41,364 nt of DNA from Phycisphaerales bacterium (lineage in GTDB: Bacteria; Planctomycetota; Phycisphaerae; Phycisphaerales; UBA1924): positions 1-41,364 of the forward strand of contig JAESRA010000013.1 of NCBI GenBank assembly GCA_016764895.1. Reading direction: 5' to 3'. Each line of letters starts with the position of its first letter. Within the stretch, counting starts at the first letter, position 1. Both the position numbers and the translations under genes were made by a program. Shown here one piece after another: positions 1-9,252 of this stretch. Under the pieces are notes generated by a model that saw nothing but the letters and a program-made list of their open reading frames with translations, was not told the origin of the DNA and ran no database searches.

Positions 1-1
1 C

Positions 2-334
2 ACCCCCGGGTACCTCATCGACGATGTCAACGGGCTCGATCCATCGTGGTATCCCAAAGGCACCGAGCGAATCCTCCTCACCGCGGGCGCGTCAGCCCCC
101 GAAGATTTGGTCTCCAACATCTGCAAGCACTTTGTGAAACATCACGATGCGACATTACACATCGCGGATGTGTACGAAGAATCCATTGAGTTCGGGCTCC
201 CCTTATCGCTCAAGCGGCTCATGGAAAGCCACGGGTTCGATCACAAAGACCGCCGAGTCCTCGTCGAAGCCCCTGTCATTACTCAAGACGAATACGGCGC
301 AATCGCTGTACCTCTGACCATTGCTGGAAAATAA
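2..334 (+). CDS. ispH: 4-hydroxy-3-methylbut-2-enyl diphosphate reductase, C-terminal part (truncated by window start)
   Basis: Reading frame open from base 2: TPGYLIDDVNGLDPSWYPKGTERILLTAGASAPEDLV..., the IspH/LytB C-terminal TAGASAPE(D/V)LV signature; stop at 334. Confidence 0.88.
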   Translation, partial: TPGYLIDDVNGLDPSWYPKGTERILLTAGASAPEDLVSNICKHFVKHHDATLHIADVYEESIEFGLPLSLKRLMESHGFDHKDRRVLVEAPVITQDEYGAIAVPLTIAGK

Positions 335-342
335 CCAACCCC

Positions 343-1488
343 ATGAATCACCCCACCAACCATTTCTTCTCGCTCACACCCACCACCCTCAAGGACTGGT
401 GCAAATCGCACAGAATGCAGGCGTTCCGCGCGAAGCAGATCATGGAATGGGTCTATGAAAAAGGCATTGTCGACCCTCAGCAGATGAGCAACCTCTCGAA
501 TCTCGACCGCCGAGTCTTGAGCGAAGAGATGACCTTCCTCTCCGGCCCAACCGTCGCCCACCAGCTCGCAACCGATGGCACCCAAAAGCTCCTGATCGAA
601 TGGCCCGACGATATCGAAACGAACAAAGTCGCCCCAGACGAAGCCGGCGTTGACCAATCTAGCCGACTCCCGATTGTTGGCCAAGACATGCCCTACTCGA
701 ACACCGCACGCCAAACCGAATGCGTGATGATCCCCGCGGTTGACACCGATCGACGCACCGCCTGTGTGTCGTCACAGATCGGCTGCCCGGTTGGGTGTAA
801 ATTCTGCGCCACCGGAATCGGCGGACTCGACGGCAACTTGTCTGCGGGCCGAATCGTCGAACAGGTCTGGCGCCTCAACCAACTCGAAGGCGTCGGTCGC
901 ATCTCCAATGTTGTCTTCATGGGCATGGGCGAACCACTCGCCAACTTGAGCGCGGTCATTCACGCGGTCAAAGCGCTCGCAGCACCGTGGGGCTTGGGTA
1001 TTAGCGCACGCAAAATCACCGTCTCGACCGTCGGCATGCATAAAGCCATCGAACGGCTCGCAGAAGAACTCGATCTCCCCGTCACCCTCGCCCTCTCGAT
1101 CCACGCGCCCAACGACACGCTGCGTCGCGAGCTTATTCCATGGGCTGAGTTCACCACGATCAATCAGCTCGTCGATGCCTGTTCGGACTGGTTCAAGAAA
1201 ACCGGGCGCGAGATCACCCTCGAATACATCCTCCTCGGCGGCGTCAACGATCGCCCAGAGCATGCCGTCGAACTCGCAACCATCGTCAAAAAACTCCGCG
1301 CCAATGTCAACCTCATCCGCTATAACGAGGTCAAAGGACTCCCCTTCGAACGACCCACCGGCGACGATGTCCATCACTTCCAACGCGTGCTCCGTGAGCA
1401 AGGCGTGAACTGCCATATCCGCGCAAGCCGAGGTAGAGACATCGCCGCAGCCTGCGGGCAACTCCGCCACGAGCTCGCACCCTCATAA
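343..1488 (+). CDS. rlmN: 23S rRNA (adenine(2503)-C(2))-methyltransferase, radical SAM
   Basis: CVSSQIGCPVGCKFCATG radical-SAM Cys motif, VFMGMGEPLAN, SIHAPND, EYILLGGVND, GRDIAAACGQL. Confidence 0.95.
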   Translation: MNHPTNHFFSLTPTTLKDWCKSHRMQAFRAKQIMEWVYEKGIVDPQQMSNLSNLDRRVLSEEMTFLSGPTVAHQLATDGTQKLLIEWPDDIETNKVAPDEAGVDQSSRLPIVGQDMPYSNTARQTECVMIPAVDTDRRTACVSSQIGCPVGCKFCATGIGGLDGNLSAGRIVEQVWRLNQLEGVGRISNVVFMGMGEPLANLSAVIHAVKALAAPWGLGISARKITVSTVGMHKAIERLAEELDLPVTLALSIHAPNDTLRRELIPWAEFTTINQLVDACSDWFKKTGREITLEYILLGGVNDRPEHAVELATIVKKLRANVNLIRYNEVKGLPFERPTGDDVHHFQRVLREQGVNCHIRASRGRDIAAACGQLRHELAPS

Positions 1489-2309
1489 TGCAAGACGCGA
1501 TCCCAACCAACCCGAACGAGTACAACTGGATCAACGAGTTCCATTCGTTCACCTCGTTCCACTACCTTGTGCTGGCGATCAGCATCGGATCGTTCACCGC
1601 GTTCTGTGTCGTTGGCCGAAGATTCCTCAAGCACGACCTTGCTCATGGCACCAATCGAGAGCAAACCTTCCGCCGAGTGCTGGCGTGGACGATCATCGGC
1701 TCACAAGCGTTCTTCTTTATCCGTAGACTGACCCCTGAGCATTGGGATATCCAGGATTCGCTCCCGATGCACCTCTGCCGATGGACGGTGTGGGTCGCGG
1801 CGTGGGCGATGTGGAGCCTGAACCCCAAGGCGAGATCACTGTTGTTGTTCTGGGGGATCGCGTTGAGTTCACAGGTGTTTTTCTCGCCGATGATTACCGA
1901 TGGGGCTGGCTCGATGGCGTTCTGGATCTACTGGATCAACCACACGCAAATCATCGGCGCTGCGATCTATGACCTTGCCGTGCTTGGGTATCGCCCCAAG
2001 CGACGCGATTTGTACTTCGGCGCGGGCATGGGCACTGCTTATGGCATCTTCGCCGTTGCATTGAACGCTGTTCTGGGCACGAACTACACCTACCTCGGGC
2101 ATGGCGCTCACAGCGCCCCATCGCTCGTCGACCAGCTCGGCCCGTACCCGCTCCGCACCGTGTGGATGATTCTCGCTGGAAACATCATGTGCCTGATCGT
2201 GTATTTGTTCTCATCAGGGATGATGACTCTCCGCACGAAGGCCTTCAAACACCCGCCGCCACGGATGTTCACTGCCCAAGATTTCCAATCTTTCAAGAAA
2301 CGGAACTAG
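1488..2309 (+). CDS. YwaF/TIGR02206-like integral membrane protein
   Basis: Multiple hydrophobic segments; F..FHYLVL N-terminus and LPMHLCRW motif typical of the family; start overlaps rlmN stop. Confidence 0.7.
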   Translation: MQDAIPTNPNEYNWINEFHSFTSFHYLVLAISIGSFTAFCVVGRRFLKHDLAHGTNREQTFRRVLAWTIIGSQAFFFIRRLTPEHWDIQDSLPMHLCRWTVWVAAWAMWSLNPKARSLLLFWGIALSSQVFFSPMITDGAGSMAFWIYWINHTQIIGAAIYDLAVLGYRPKRRDLYFGAGMGTAYGIFAVALNAVLGTNYTYLGHGAHSAPSLVDQLGPYPLRTVWMILAGNIMCLIVYLFSSGMMTLRTKAFKHPPPRMFTAQDFQSFKKRN

Positions 2310-2319
2310 ACTCTCACTC

Positions 2320-3450
2320 GTGGAACTCCTGATTCTCATCTTGATCGCATTGTCCTTGTTCATCTCGCTGCCCGCGACTTGGATCATCGTGAAGCTCTCC
2401 CATCGCATCGGCGCACTCGACAGCGCACCGATCGAAGGGCAAATCAAAGCCGACACCCGATCCATCCCCAACACCGGCGGCATCGCCATCGCACTCGGTA
2501 TCCTGATCCCGATGATCTGCGCCTTGGGCGTGTTCTCATTCCTCGATGCAGATGCACTCCCAACGATTCTCGATCCGATCAAAGAGCATATTCCAGGATT
2601 GAAATCTCAACTGCCTCTGGGCTGGACACTCATCGCGTGCCTGCTTGGTTTGCATATTCTCGGATTGATCGACGACCGCAAACCAATGGGCCCTTGGCTC
2701 AAGCTGATCATCATGCTCATCCCCGGCGTGATCTTCGCGGCGTTCTTTGACACCCGACTCATGACCATGCTCGACGGCTATGTCGGCGGCCCATGGCTGA
2801 GCATTTTGATTACCATTCTCTGGTTCGGGATCATCATCAACGCGATGAACTTCATCGACAACATGGACGGGTTATCTGCGGGCATCGCGATCATCGCTGG
2901 GGCATTGCTCCTCGTCGCTGCGTTGCTCAACGGACAATGGTTCGTCGGCGCGATCTTGGCTTTGCTCATCGGCTCAACCCTCGGGTTCCTTATTTTCAAC
3001 TTCCCGCCTGCCAAGATATTCATGGGCGATGGCGGGTCGCTGATCCTCGGATTGCTCTTGGCCTTCCTCACTGTCCGAACAACCTATATGCCGATCGACG
3101 AATCTGGCCCGTCCGCAGGGGCGTGGTATGCGGTGTTGATGCCGGTGGTCATCTTGGCCATACCTTTATATGACTTCGTGTCCGTCACGCTGATTCGGCT
3201 CTCTCAGGGCAAAAGCCCGTTTGTAGGCGATCTTCAGCATTTTTCGCACAGAATTCGCGATCGCGGGATTAGTTCTCGATCGACGATTCTGGTCATCTAT
3301 GCCCTCACCCTCGCCACCGGGATATCCGGGTTGCTGATCTCTCGTGCCCAGCCTTGGCAGGCGATTGTTTTGGGGATTCAAATCTTCGCATTGATCAGTG
3401 CCATCGCCCTCTTCGAGTATCGCTCGCCGAACAAGGGTGCTGATGAGTGA
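2320..3450 (+). CDS. MraY/WecA-family undecaprenyl-phosphate glycosyl-1-phosphate transferase
   Basis: Multi-pass membrane protein with LIDDRKPMGPWLKL, NAMNFIDNMDGLSAG, FNFPPAKIFMGDGGSLILG motifs. Confidence 0.92.
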   Translation: MELLILILIALSLFISLPATWIIVKLSHRIGALDSAPIEGQIKADTRSIPNTGGIAIALGILIPMICALGVFSFLDADALPTILDPIKEHIPGLKSQLPLGWTLIACLLGLHILGLIDDRKPMGPWLKLIIMLIPGVIFAAFFDTRLMTMLDGYVGGPWLSILITILWFGIIINAMNFIDNMDGLSAGIAIIAGALLLVAALLNGQWFVGAILALLIGSTLGFLIFNFPPAKIFMGDGGSLILGLLLAFLTVRTTYMPIDESGPSAGAWYAVLMPVVILAIPLYDFVSVTLIRLSQGKSPFVGDLQHFSHRIRDRGISSRSTILVIYALTLATGISGLLISRAQPWQAIVLGIQIFALISAIALFEYRSPNKGADE

Positions 3451-5674
3451 ATCGCCGAGCAAACTCGGAACAGGCTTGGCATGGCTCGGGCTGATCATGA
3501 TGACCACCTTGGTCATGATCCGCACGATGGTCGAGCATGATGCATTCCCGATGTGGGTATCGGATCCGTTTGTGTTCTCGCCGCCGGTGATTGGACTGAC
3601 ACCAATCAAAGCACTCATCCTCAATCTCGGGGTCGTGCTGAGTTGTTGCACGGTGCTGATCGGGTTGTTCCTTCGCAAAGAACACTTTGGTACAATCGCC
3701 GCCATCTTGATGACACTCGGCGTCGCGGTCATTGGATATCACGGGTTCAACACATTCGAGAGTATCGCAGAAGGTTCAAATCTCTTAGCGATCATCGCGG
3801 TGCTGTATGTCGCGTCTTGTGCGCACAAAATCGGCGGTGCGCAACAGCTCATCGCTGCGATCACGCTGGGCTTTGTGGTGCTCTTGGTGGTGATGGGTGC
3901 ATACGAAATGTTCGTGATCCATCCCAACACGATTGCGAACTATGAAACCACCCGCGATTCGTTCTTGGCTGCCCGTGGCTGGACACCGGGATCATTCGAA
4001 GCCCTCGCTTACGAACGCCGATTGCACCAAGCCGAGCCGATCGCATGGTTTGGATTGACCAATGTGTTCGCGAGCTTTGCCGGGGCAGGGGCAGCGGGGC
4101 TACTCACACTTGGCTGGACGCTCCGAAAAACGGATCGACTCTCAACAGTTTACTTGCTCGCCGGGCTCGTTGCGATGGGTGGCTTGCTCATGACTGGAGC
4201 CAAAGGCGGGATCGGCGCGTTTGGGCTAGGGATTGGCTTGACAGCAGCCGCGATGCTCTTTTCTCGCAATAAACTCGATGGACGAGCAATCGCGGCGATG
4301 TGTGGCTTAGTGATATTGGGCGTGATTATCCGAGGATTGATTGGCGAACGACTCGGCGAGTTGAGCCTGCTCTTCCGCTCGCAGTACATGGTCGGCTCGA
4401 TGAAGATGTTCTTCGAGAACCCACTCTTTGGGGTCGGCCCGGGCGCATTTCAAGAACAATACATGATTGTTAAGCCCGCACTGAGCCCCGAAGATGTCGC
4501 CAGCGCCCACAGCATCGGGTTCGATCTCATCGCCATGCTCGGCATCGGCGGGTTGGCACTCTTCGCCATGCTGATCAGCATCATCTGTCGGATCCGCCCA
4601 CAAACAGTGCAGACTGAATCAACACCGACCGAGTTACTCTTTGAACGCCGACAGCTTGTACAGATCACGATGCTGATCATCGCGATTGCTTCGGTGATTT
4701 CGATCCGGTTTGGATCGCCGGCGATGGACATCAACCTGCTCATGATCCAAGTGCTCGCAAGCGGCGCATGGGGCGGGCTTGCATACCTGCTGATTCGCAA
4801 AGAAGGCATCGAAGCTTCACTGCGTTGGGCGATGTTCAGCGCTGCGGCGGTGCTCTCCATCCACGCGATGATTGAAGTGACCGCGAGCTGGATGGTCTCG
4901 GGAATGCTCTGGGCGCTGGTCATCGGCAACGCCTGCACATCTGTCGGCGGATCTCTCGGCACATTAAAGCTCAAAGCCCACCCGAGACATGTGCTTGGCG
5001 TCGTGATCTTGGCGATGCTCAGTTCTTCGGCGGTCTTTGGGTTACGGCTCCCAAGTCTCGCGAAATGGGAACAGCAGCTCACGCTGGCTTCACGCTTTGG
5101 TGTCAACATCGCCTTTCAACGCCAAAGACCCAACGAACTGCGATCGGTGAAACTCGACCAACTCGAGTTTGACGGGCGAACATCAGCGATCGAGCATCTT
5201 GTCGAAGCTGCAAAGATCCGCCCGACGCACATGCCCACCCGGATCGCCGCCACGCACCAGATGCTCTGGAAGGCGAGTGTGCTCGAACACACGAACCAGC
5301 ACGAGATGGCCGTTGTGCAATGGGAGATCGCATTCGAGCTGCTTGAAGAAAACATCGAGCACTCGACCGGGGCGGCTGGATATTATTGGCTCGGGAGTAT
5401 GTGGTCCGGGCGAGCGAAACTATTTCCAGATGATCCGATGCGTGATGTTTGGCTCAGGCATGCCCAAAACGCGTGGGTGCTAGCCGTCGATCGGTCGCCT
5501 TTGAACCCGCAGTTGGCGCTTAATCTGATGAATTTGGCGATCGAGCGTGGGCTCGGTGACGATATCTCGATGTGGGCTCATCGAGCACTCAAACTCCATG
5601 AACAGAGCCGACTCGATCCGCTGCGCGGGCTTGGCGACTCGGATCTCATGCGTGTGCGTCGATATGCTCGGTGA
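3443..5674 (+). CDS. O-antigen ligase/polymerase-like membrane protein with C-terminal TPR-like region
   Basis: Multi-TM; ENPLFGVGPGAFQEQY matches the Wzy_C/O-antigen ligase signature; ATG at 3443 overlaps upstream stop; soluble helical C-terminus. Confidence 0.8.
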   Translation: MSESPSKLGTGLAWLGLIMMTTLVMIRTMVEHDAFPMWVSDPFVFSPPVIGLTPIKALILNLGVVLSCCTVLIGLFLRKEHFGTIAAILMTLGVAVIGYHGFNTFESIAEGSNLLAIIAVLYVASCAHKIGGAQQLIAAITLGFVVLLVVMGAYEMFVIHPNTIANYETTRDSFLAARGWTPGSFEALAYERRLHQAEPIAWFGLTNVFASFAGAGAAGLLTLGWTLRKTDRLSTVYLLAGLVAMGGLLMTGAKGGIGAFGLGIGLTAAAMLFSRNKLDGRAIAAMCGLVILGVIIRGLIGERLGELSLLFRSQYMVGSMKMFFENPLFGVGPGAFQEQYMIVKPALSPEDVASAHSIGFDLIAMLGIGGLALFAMLISIICRIRPQTVQTESTPTELLFERRQLVQITMLIIAIASVISIRFGSPAMDINLLMIQVLASGAWGGLAYLLIRKEGIEASLRWAMFSAAAVLSIHAMIEVTASWMVSGMLWALVIGNACTSVGGSLGTLKLKAHPRHVLGVVILAMLSSSAVFGLRLPSLAKWEQQLTLASRFGVNIAFQRQRPNELRSVKLDQLEFDGRTSAIEHLVEAAKIRPTHMPTRIAATHQMLWKASVLEHTNQHEMAVVQWEIAFELLEENIEHSTGAAGYYWLGSMWSGRAKLFPDDPMRDVWLRHAQNAWVLAVDRSPLNPQLALNLMNLAIERGLGDDISMWAHRALKLHEQSRLDPLRGLGDSDLMRVRRYAR

Positions 5675-6176
5675 TCTCAATCACGATATCAAGGTCCGAG
5701 AATGCGCACAAGCAGGTCTGTCCGCTTGATTCAGGTGTTCGCTGGGCTAGGATTGGGGGAAATCATGCGTGTTGGTCGAATAAGATGATTCGATAATACT
5801 CATGATTTGACAAGTCCTTTATAGACAAGGTATTGAGCATGTCGCTCGGGTGTGCATTGATGATGTGCATTTGAGAGAAATGACCGACGAGGAGTGTGAC
5901 GAATGGAAGAACCAACCGACCCAGAACCGGCGAGGCTCGTTTAGAGAATCTCATAGAGAGATTGCACTTTCATTTGACTGCACTCGGCGAGCTCTGCCGA
6001 CCCATTAAACAACCATTAAAAATAACCAGGTGCGACTTTTGAGTTGCACATTCGATCGGTTCATGCCGAGCGGGGATTGTTCCCCCACTGATGAGCCAGC
6101 AACCAGAAGTTTTCACCAAGTAGTACACCCAATAAAGTAGGACCTGTACTCACACACCAGCAAGAGGAATTAGCTG

Positions 6177-8294
6177 ATGGCCACCGACCTTTCATACATC
6201 CGTAACATCGGAATCTGTGCCCACATTGACGCGGGCAAAACCACCGTCACCGAACGCATCTTGTACTACACCGGCAAGAACTACAAGCTCGGTGAAGTGC
6301 ACGAAGGCACCGCAACCATGGACTTCCTCCAGGAAGAACAAGAACGCGGCATCACCATCCAGTCGGCAGCAACCACCTGCCCTTGGACACACAAGGGCAA
6401 AGAATACAAGATCAACCTGATCGATACGCCGGGGCATGTGGACTTCACGATTGAAGTCGAGCGTTCGCTCCGCGTACTCGACGGCGCGATCGCAGTCTTT
6501 GACGGCAAGGAGGGCGTTGAAGCCCAGTCCGAGACCGTATGGCGTCAGGCGGATCGGTACAATGTGCCTCGGATGTGCTTCATCAATAAGATGGACAAGC
6601 TGGGTGCAAACTTTGAGTACTCATTCGAGACCATCAAGAAACGCCTCGGCGCCAACCCGATCGCGTTGCAGCTCCCATGGGGCGAGGGTGATGATCTTGT
6701 TGGGATCATCGACCTCCTGGAAATGAAGGCGTACCACTTTGACGAAGAGTCACAGGGCGCGATTGTCACCGAGAAAGAAATCCCCGAAGACCTGCTCGAG
6801 AACGCCCAGAAATGGCGGCACGATCTGATCGAAGCTGGCGCATCACTTGACGACGCACTCATGGAGCAGTACCTCGAAGACGAGGACTCGATCACCGTAG
6901 AGCAGATCAAGGCCGCGATCCGTAAGGGTACCATCGCACTCGAATGCAACCCGATCCTCTGTGGCTCGGCCCTCAAGAACATCGGTGTCCAACGCCTGAT
7001 CGACGCGACCATCGACTACCTCCCAAACCCCGAGGAAGTTCCCGACACCAAGGGCACAGATCCCAAAGACAAGACCGTTCAGATGACCCGCAAGAACAAC
7101 GAGTCAGATCCGTTCTCCGCGCTCGTCTTCAAAGTCGTCTCCGATACCCATGGCGACCTGACCTACATTCGGATCTACTCCGGTAAGCTCGTCAAGGGCA
7201 CACGGGTACTGAACCCAAGCAACAATAAACGAGAGATCGCGTCTCGTATCTTCGAGATGCACGCCAAGGACCGTTTGGCTCTTGACGAAGTCGGCGCGGG
7301 CAACATCGTTGCTGTTGTTGGTATCAAGAACTCGATCACCGGTGACACACTGTGTGACCCAGACAACCAAATCGTCCTTGAACGCATGGAGTTCCCTGAG
7401 CCGGTGATTTCGATGTCGATCGAGCCCAAAACCGCTGATGACAAGCGGAAGCTCGGTGAGGCACTCGTGACTATTCGTCGCGAGGACCCGTCGTTCCGTT
7501 CGGAATACAACGAGGAGACCGGCCAAACCATCATCGCGGGCATGGGCGAGCTTCACCTTGAGATCATCAAGAATAAGCTGCTCCGTGACATGAAGATCGG
7601 TGTAGAGGTTGGTCGCCCTCGCGTTTCGTACCGCGAGGCGATTAAGAACTCGGCCAACGGTTGCCGCGGGTTGTTCAAGAAGCAGTCTGGTGGTCGTGGT
7701 CAGTTTGGTGATTGCACCATCAATATTGAGCCTTACACCGCTGAGCAAGCCGAGGCGGATGGACTGAACTTTAAGGACAATGTCGCGTTTGTCAACGGTA
7801 TCGTTGGTGGCTCGATTCCTAAGGAGTTTATTCCATCGGTTGAGGTTGGTGTTCGCAACACTGCCAAGAGTGGTGTTTCGGCTCCGTTCCCGTTGATCAA
7901 CATCAAAGTCACCGTCACCGATGGTAAGTACCACGATGTTGACTCGTCTCAGATTGCCTTTGAGCAGGCTGGCCGGTTGGCACTGCGTGAAGCGGTCTCC
8001 AGAGCGGGCTCGATCTTGCTTGAGCCGATCATGAAGGTGGTTGTGGTGACTCCTGAGGATTACCTTGGTAATGTGACGGGTGATATTTCGTCGCGTCGCG
8101 GGATGATCTTGGACACCGAAGACAAGGGCATTATCAAGGAGATTACTGCTGATGTGCCATTGAGCGAGATGTTCGGGTACACGACTGATCTGCGTGGTAT
8201 GTCCCAGGGTCGTGCTGCCAACTCGATGGAGTTCAAGGAATACCGCGAGATGCCTCGGAATCTGCAGTTGGAAGTGATTGAATCTGGGGGCTAA
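6177..8294 (+). CDS. fusA: Elongation factor G
   Basis: AHIDAGKTT, RGITI, DTPGHVDFT, NKMDK, GSALK G-motifs; full EF-G length (705 aa); SD-like AGAGGAA upstream. Confidence 0.97.
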   Translation: MATDLSYIRNIGICAHIDAGKTTVTERILYYTGKNYKLGEVHEGTATMDFLQEEQERGITIQSAATTCPWTHKGKEYKINLIDTPGHVDFTIEVERSLRVLDGAIAVFDGKEGVEAQSETVWRQADRYNVPRMCFINKMDKLGANFEYSFETIKKRLGANPIALQLPWGEGDDLVGIIDLLEMKAYHFDEESQGAIVTEKEIPEDLLENAQKWRHDLIEAGASLDDALMEQYLEDEDSITVEQIKAAIRKGTIALECNPILCGSALKNIGVQRLIDATIDYLPNPEEVPDTKGTDPKDKTVQMTRKNNESDPFSALVFKVVSDTHGDLTYIRIYSGKLVKGTRVLNPSNNKREIASRIFEMHAKDRLALDEVGAGNIVAVVGIKNSITGDTLCDPDNQIVLERMEFPEPVISMSIEPKTADDKRKLGEALVTIRREDPSFRSEYNEETGQTIIAGMGELHLEIIKNKLLRDMKIGVEVGRPRVSYREAIKNSANGCRGLFKKQSGGRGQFGDCTINIEPYTAEQAEADGLNFKDNVAFVNGIVGGSIPKEFIPSVEVGVRNTAKSGVSAPFPLINIKVTVTDGKYHDVDSSQIAFEQAGRLALREAVSRAGSILLEPIMKVVVVTPEDYLGNVTGDISSRRGMILDTEDKGIIKEITADVPLSEMFGYTTDLRGMSQGRAANSMEFKEYREMPRNLQLEVIESGG

Positions 8295-8352
8295 CTGAGC
8301 TTTGATCGCCCTTCGGGTGTTTGATCAGTACAAACCACTGTTTCGTTATTAT

Positions 8353-8394
8353 CCGGGCGTGCCACAGATGGTACGCCCGGCTTTCTTTTTCTTT
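8353..8394 (+). terminator. Rho-independent terminator after fusA
   Basis: CCGGGCGTgCC-ACAGAT-GGtACGCCCGG stem followed by CTTTCTTTTTCTTT. Confidence 0.88.
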
Positions 8395-8507
8395 GACTCA
8401 GCGGCTCTGGATCAACCACGGATTGAAGAATGCCGACCTATTGTTGAGACCCGCCGGAGGATGGCGGGCATATCGGACCTCATCATCTGGCTACAGGAGT
8501 CGGGCCA

Positions 8508-9125
8508 ATGTCAGAACGGTATCAAGCTATTTTGCTCTTTGGAGCACCCGGAGCAGGCAAAGGCACCCAAGGTCTCTTGCTCGGGAATATCCCCGGCTTC
8601 TTTCACATGTCCACAGGTGATATGTTCCGAACACTCGATCACAACTCAGAGATCGGGCAACTGTTTGATCAATACTCTGCACGGGGCGAACTTGTCCCCG
8701 ATGAAGTCACCATCAAGATGTGGTCTGAATATGTCCACGCGCAAACTGTTCTGAGCTTGTACAAACCAAAGCAAGACCTGCTGTGCCTCGATGGCATCCC
8801 GCGGACCGTTGCCCAGGCTCATTCGATCAAAGAACATATTGATGTGCGGGGGATCATCCATCTGGTAGCACCGAATCCAGAAGAAATGGTGATGCGTTTG
8901 CAAAGACGGGCGATCGAACAAAAACGCGTCGATGACGCGAAGATCGATGTCATCCGCAATCGACTCGATATCTACGAGCGTGAAACACGCCCGGTGCTGG
9001 ATCAGTTTGATCCAAACTTGATCCATGAGGTCAATGCGATTGGGACACCCGCTGAGGTGCTTGGCGGGATACTTCGTGTGCTGGCGCCGATTCAGGCTAC
9101 GGCCCATACGACGGTTCCCAACTAA
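8508..9125 (+). CDS. adk: Adenylate kinase / nucleoside monophosphate kinase family (short LID)
   Basis: LLFGAPGAGKGTQ P-loop, MSTGDMFR, LCLDGIPRT, RVDDAKIDVIRNRLDIYERETRPVL. Confidence 0.85.
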   Translation: MSERYQAILLFGAPGAGKGTQGLLLGNIPGFFHMSTGDMFRTLDHNSEIGQLFDQYSARGELVPDEVTIKMWSEYVHAQTVLSLYKPKQDLLCLDGIPRTVAQAHSIKEHIDVRGIIHLVAPNPEEMVMRLQRRAIEQKRVDDAKIDVIRNRLDIYERETRPVLDQFDPNLIHEVNAIGTPAEVLGGILRVLAPIQATAHTTVPN

Positions 9126-9154
9126 ACTAAGCCTGAGGGCTTATGTATTTATTG

Positions 9155-9224
9155 GTAGAACGGGCTTCCAACCCGTTTTTTTATTTTCCGTTTGGAGAAG
9201 AAACGGGCTGGAAGCCCGTTCTAC
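9155..9224. repeat. REP/BIME-like nested inverted repeat (24-bp arms, 23/24 match)
   Basis: GTAGAACGGGCTTCCAACCCGTTT (9155-9178) versus AAACGGGCTGGAAGCCCGTTCTAC (9201-9224); each arm is also palindromic (AACGGG...CCCGTT). Confidence 0.9.
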
Positions 9225-9252
9225 TGGGAGACAGTGAGCCGTCAGGCATGAC

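Noticed and set aside
772-1470. 232-aa antisense ORF inside rlmN
   Set aside because: Fully contained in a clear rlmN gene; acidic, low-information translation typical of an antisense codon-bias artefact
7104-7934. 276-aa antisense ORF inside fusA
   Set aside because: Mirror of a well-supported EF-G gene; codon bias leaves the antisense frame open; no recognisable domain or start context
9025-9237. 70-aa ORF ending TGFQPVFLFSVWRRNGLEARSTGRQ
   Set aside because: Translation of the adk 3' end in the wrong frame plus the inverted repeat at 9155-9224; not a protein gene
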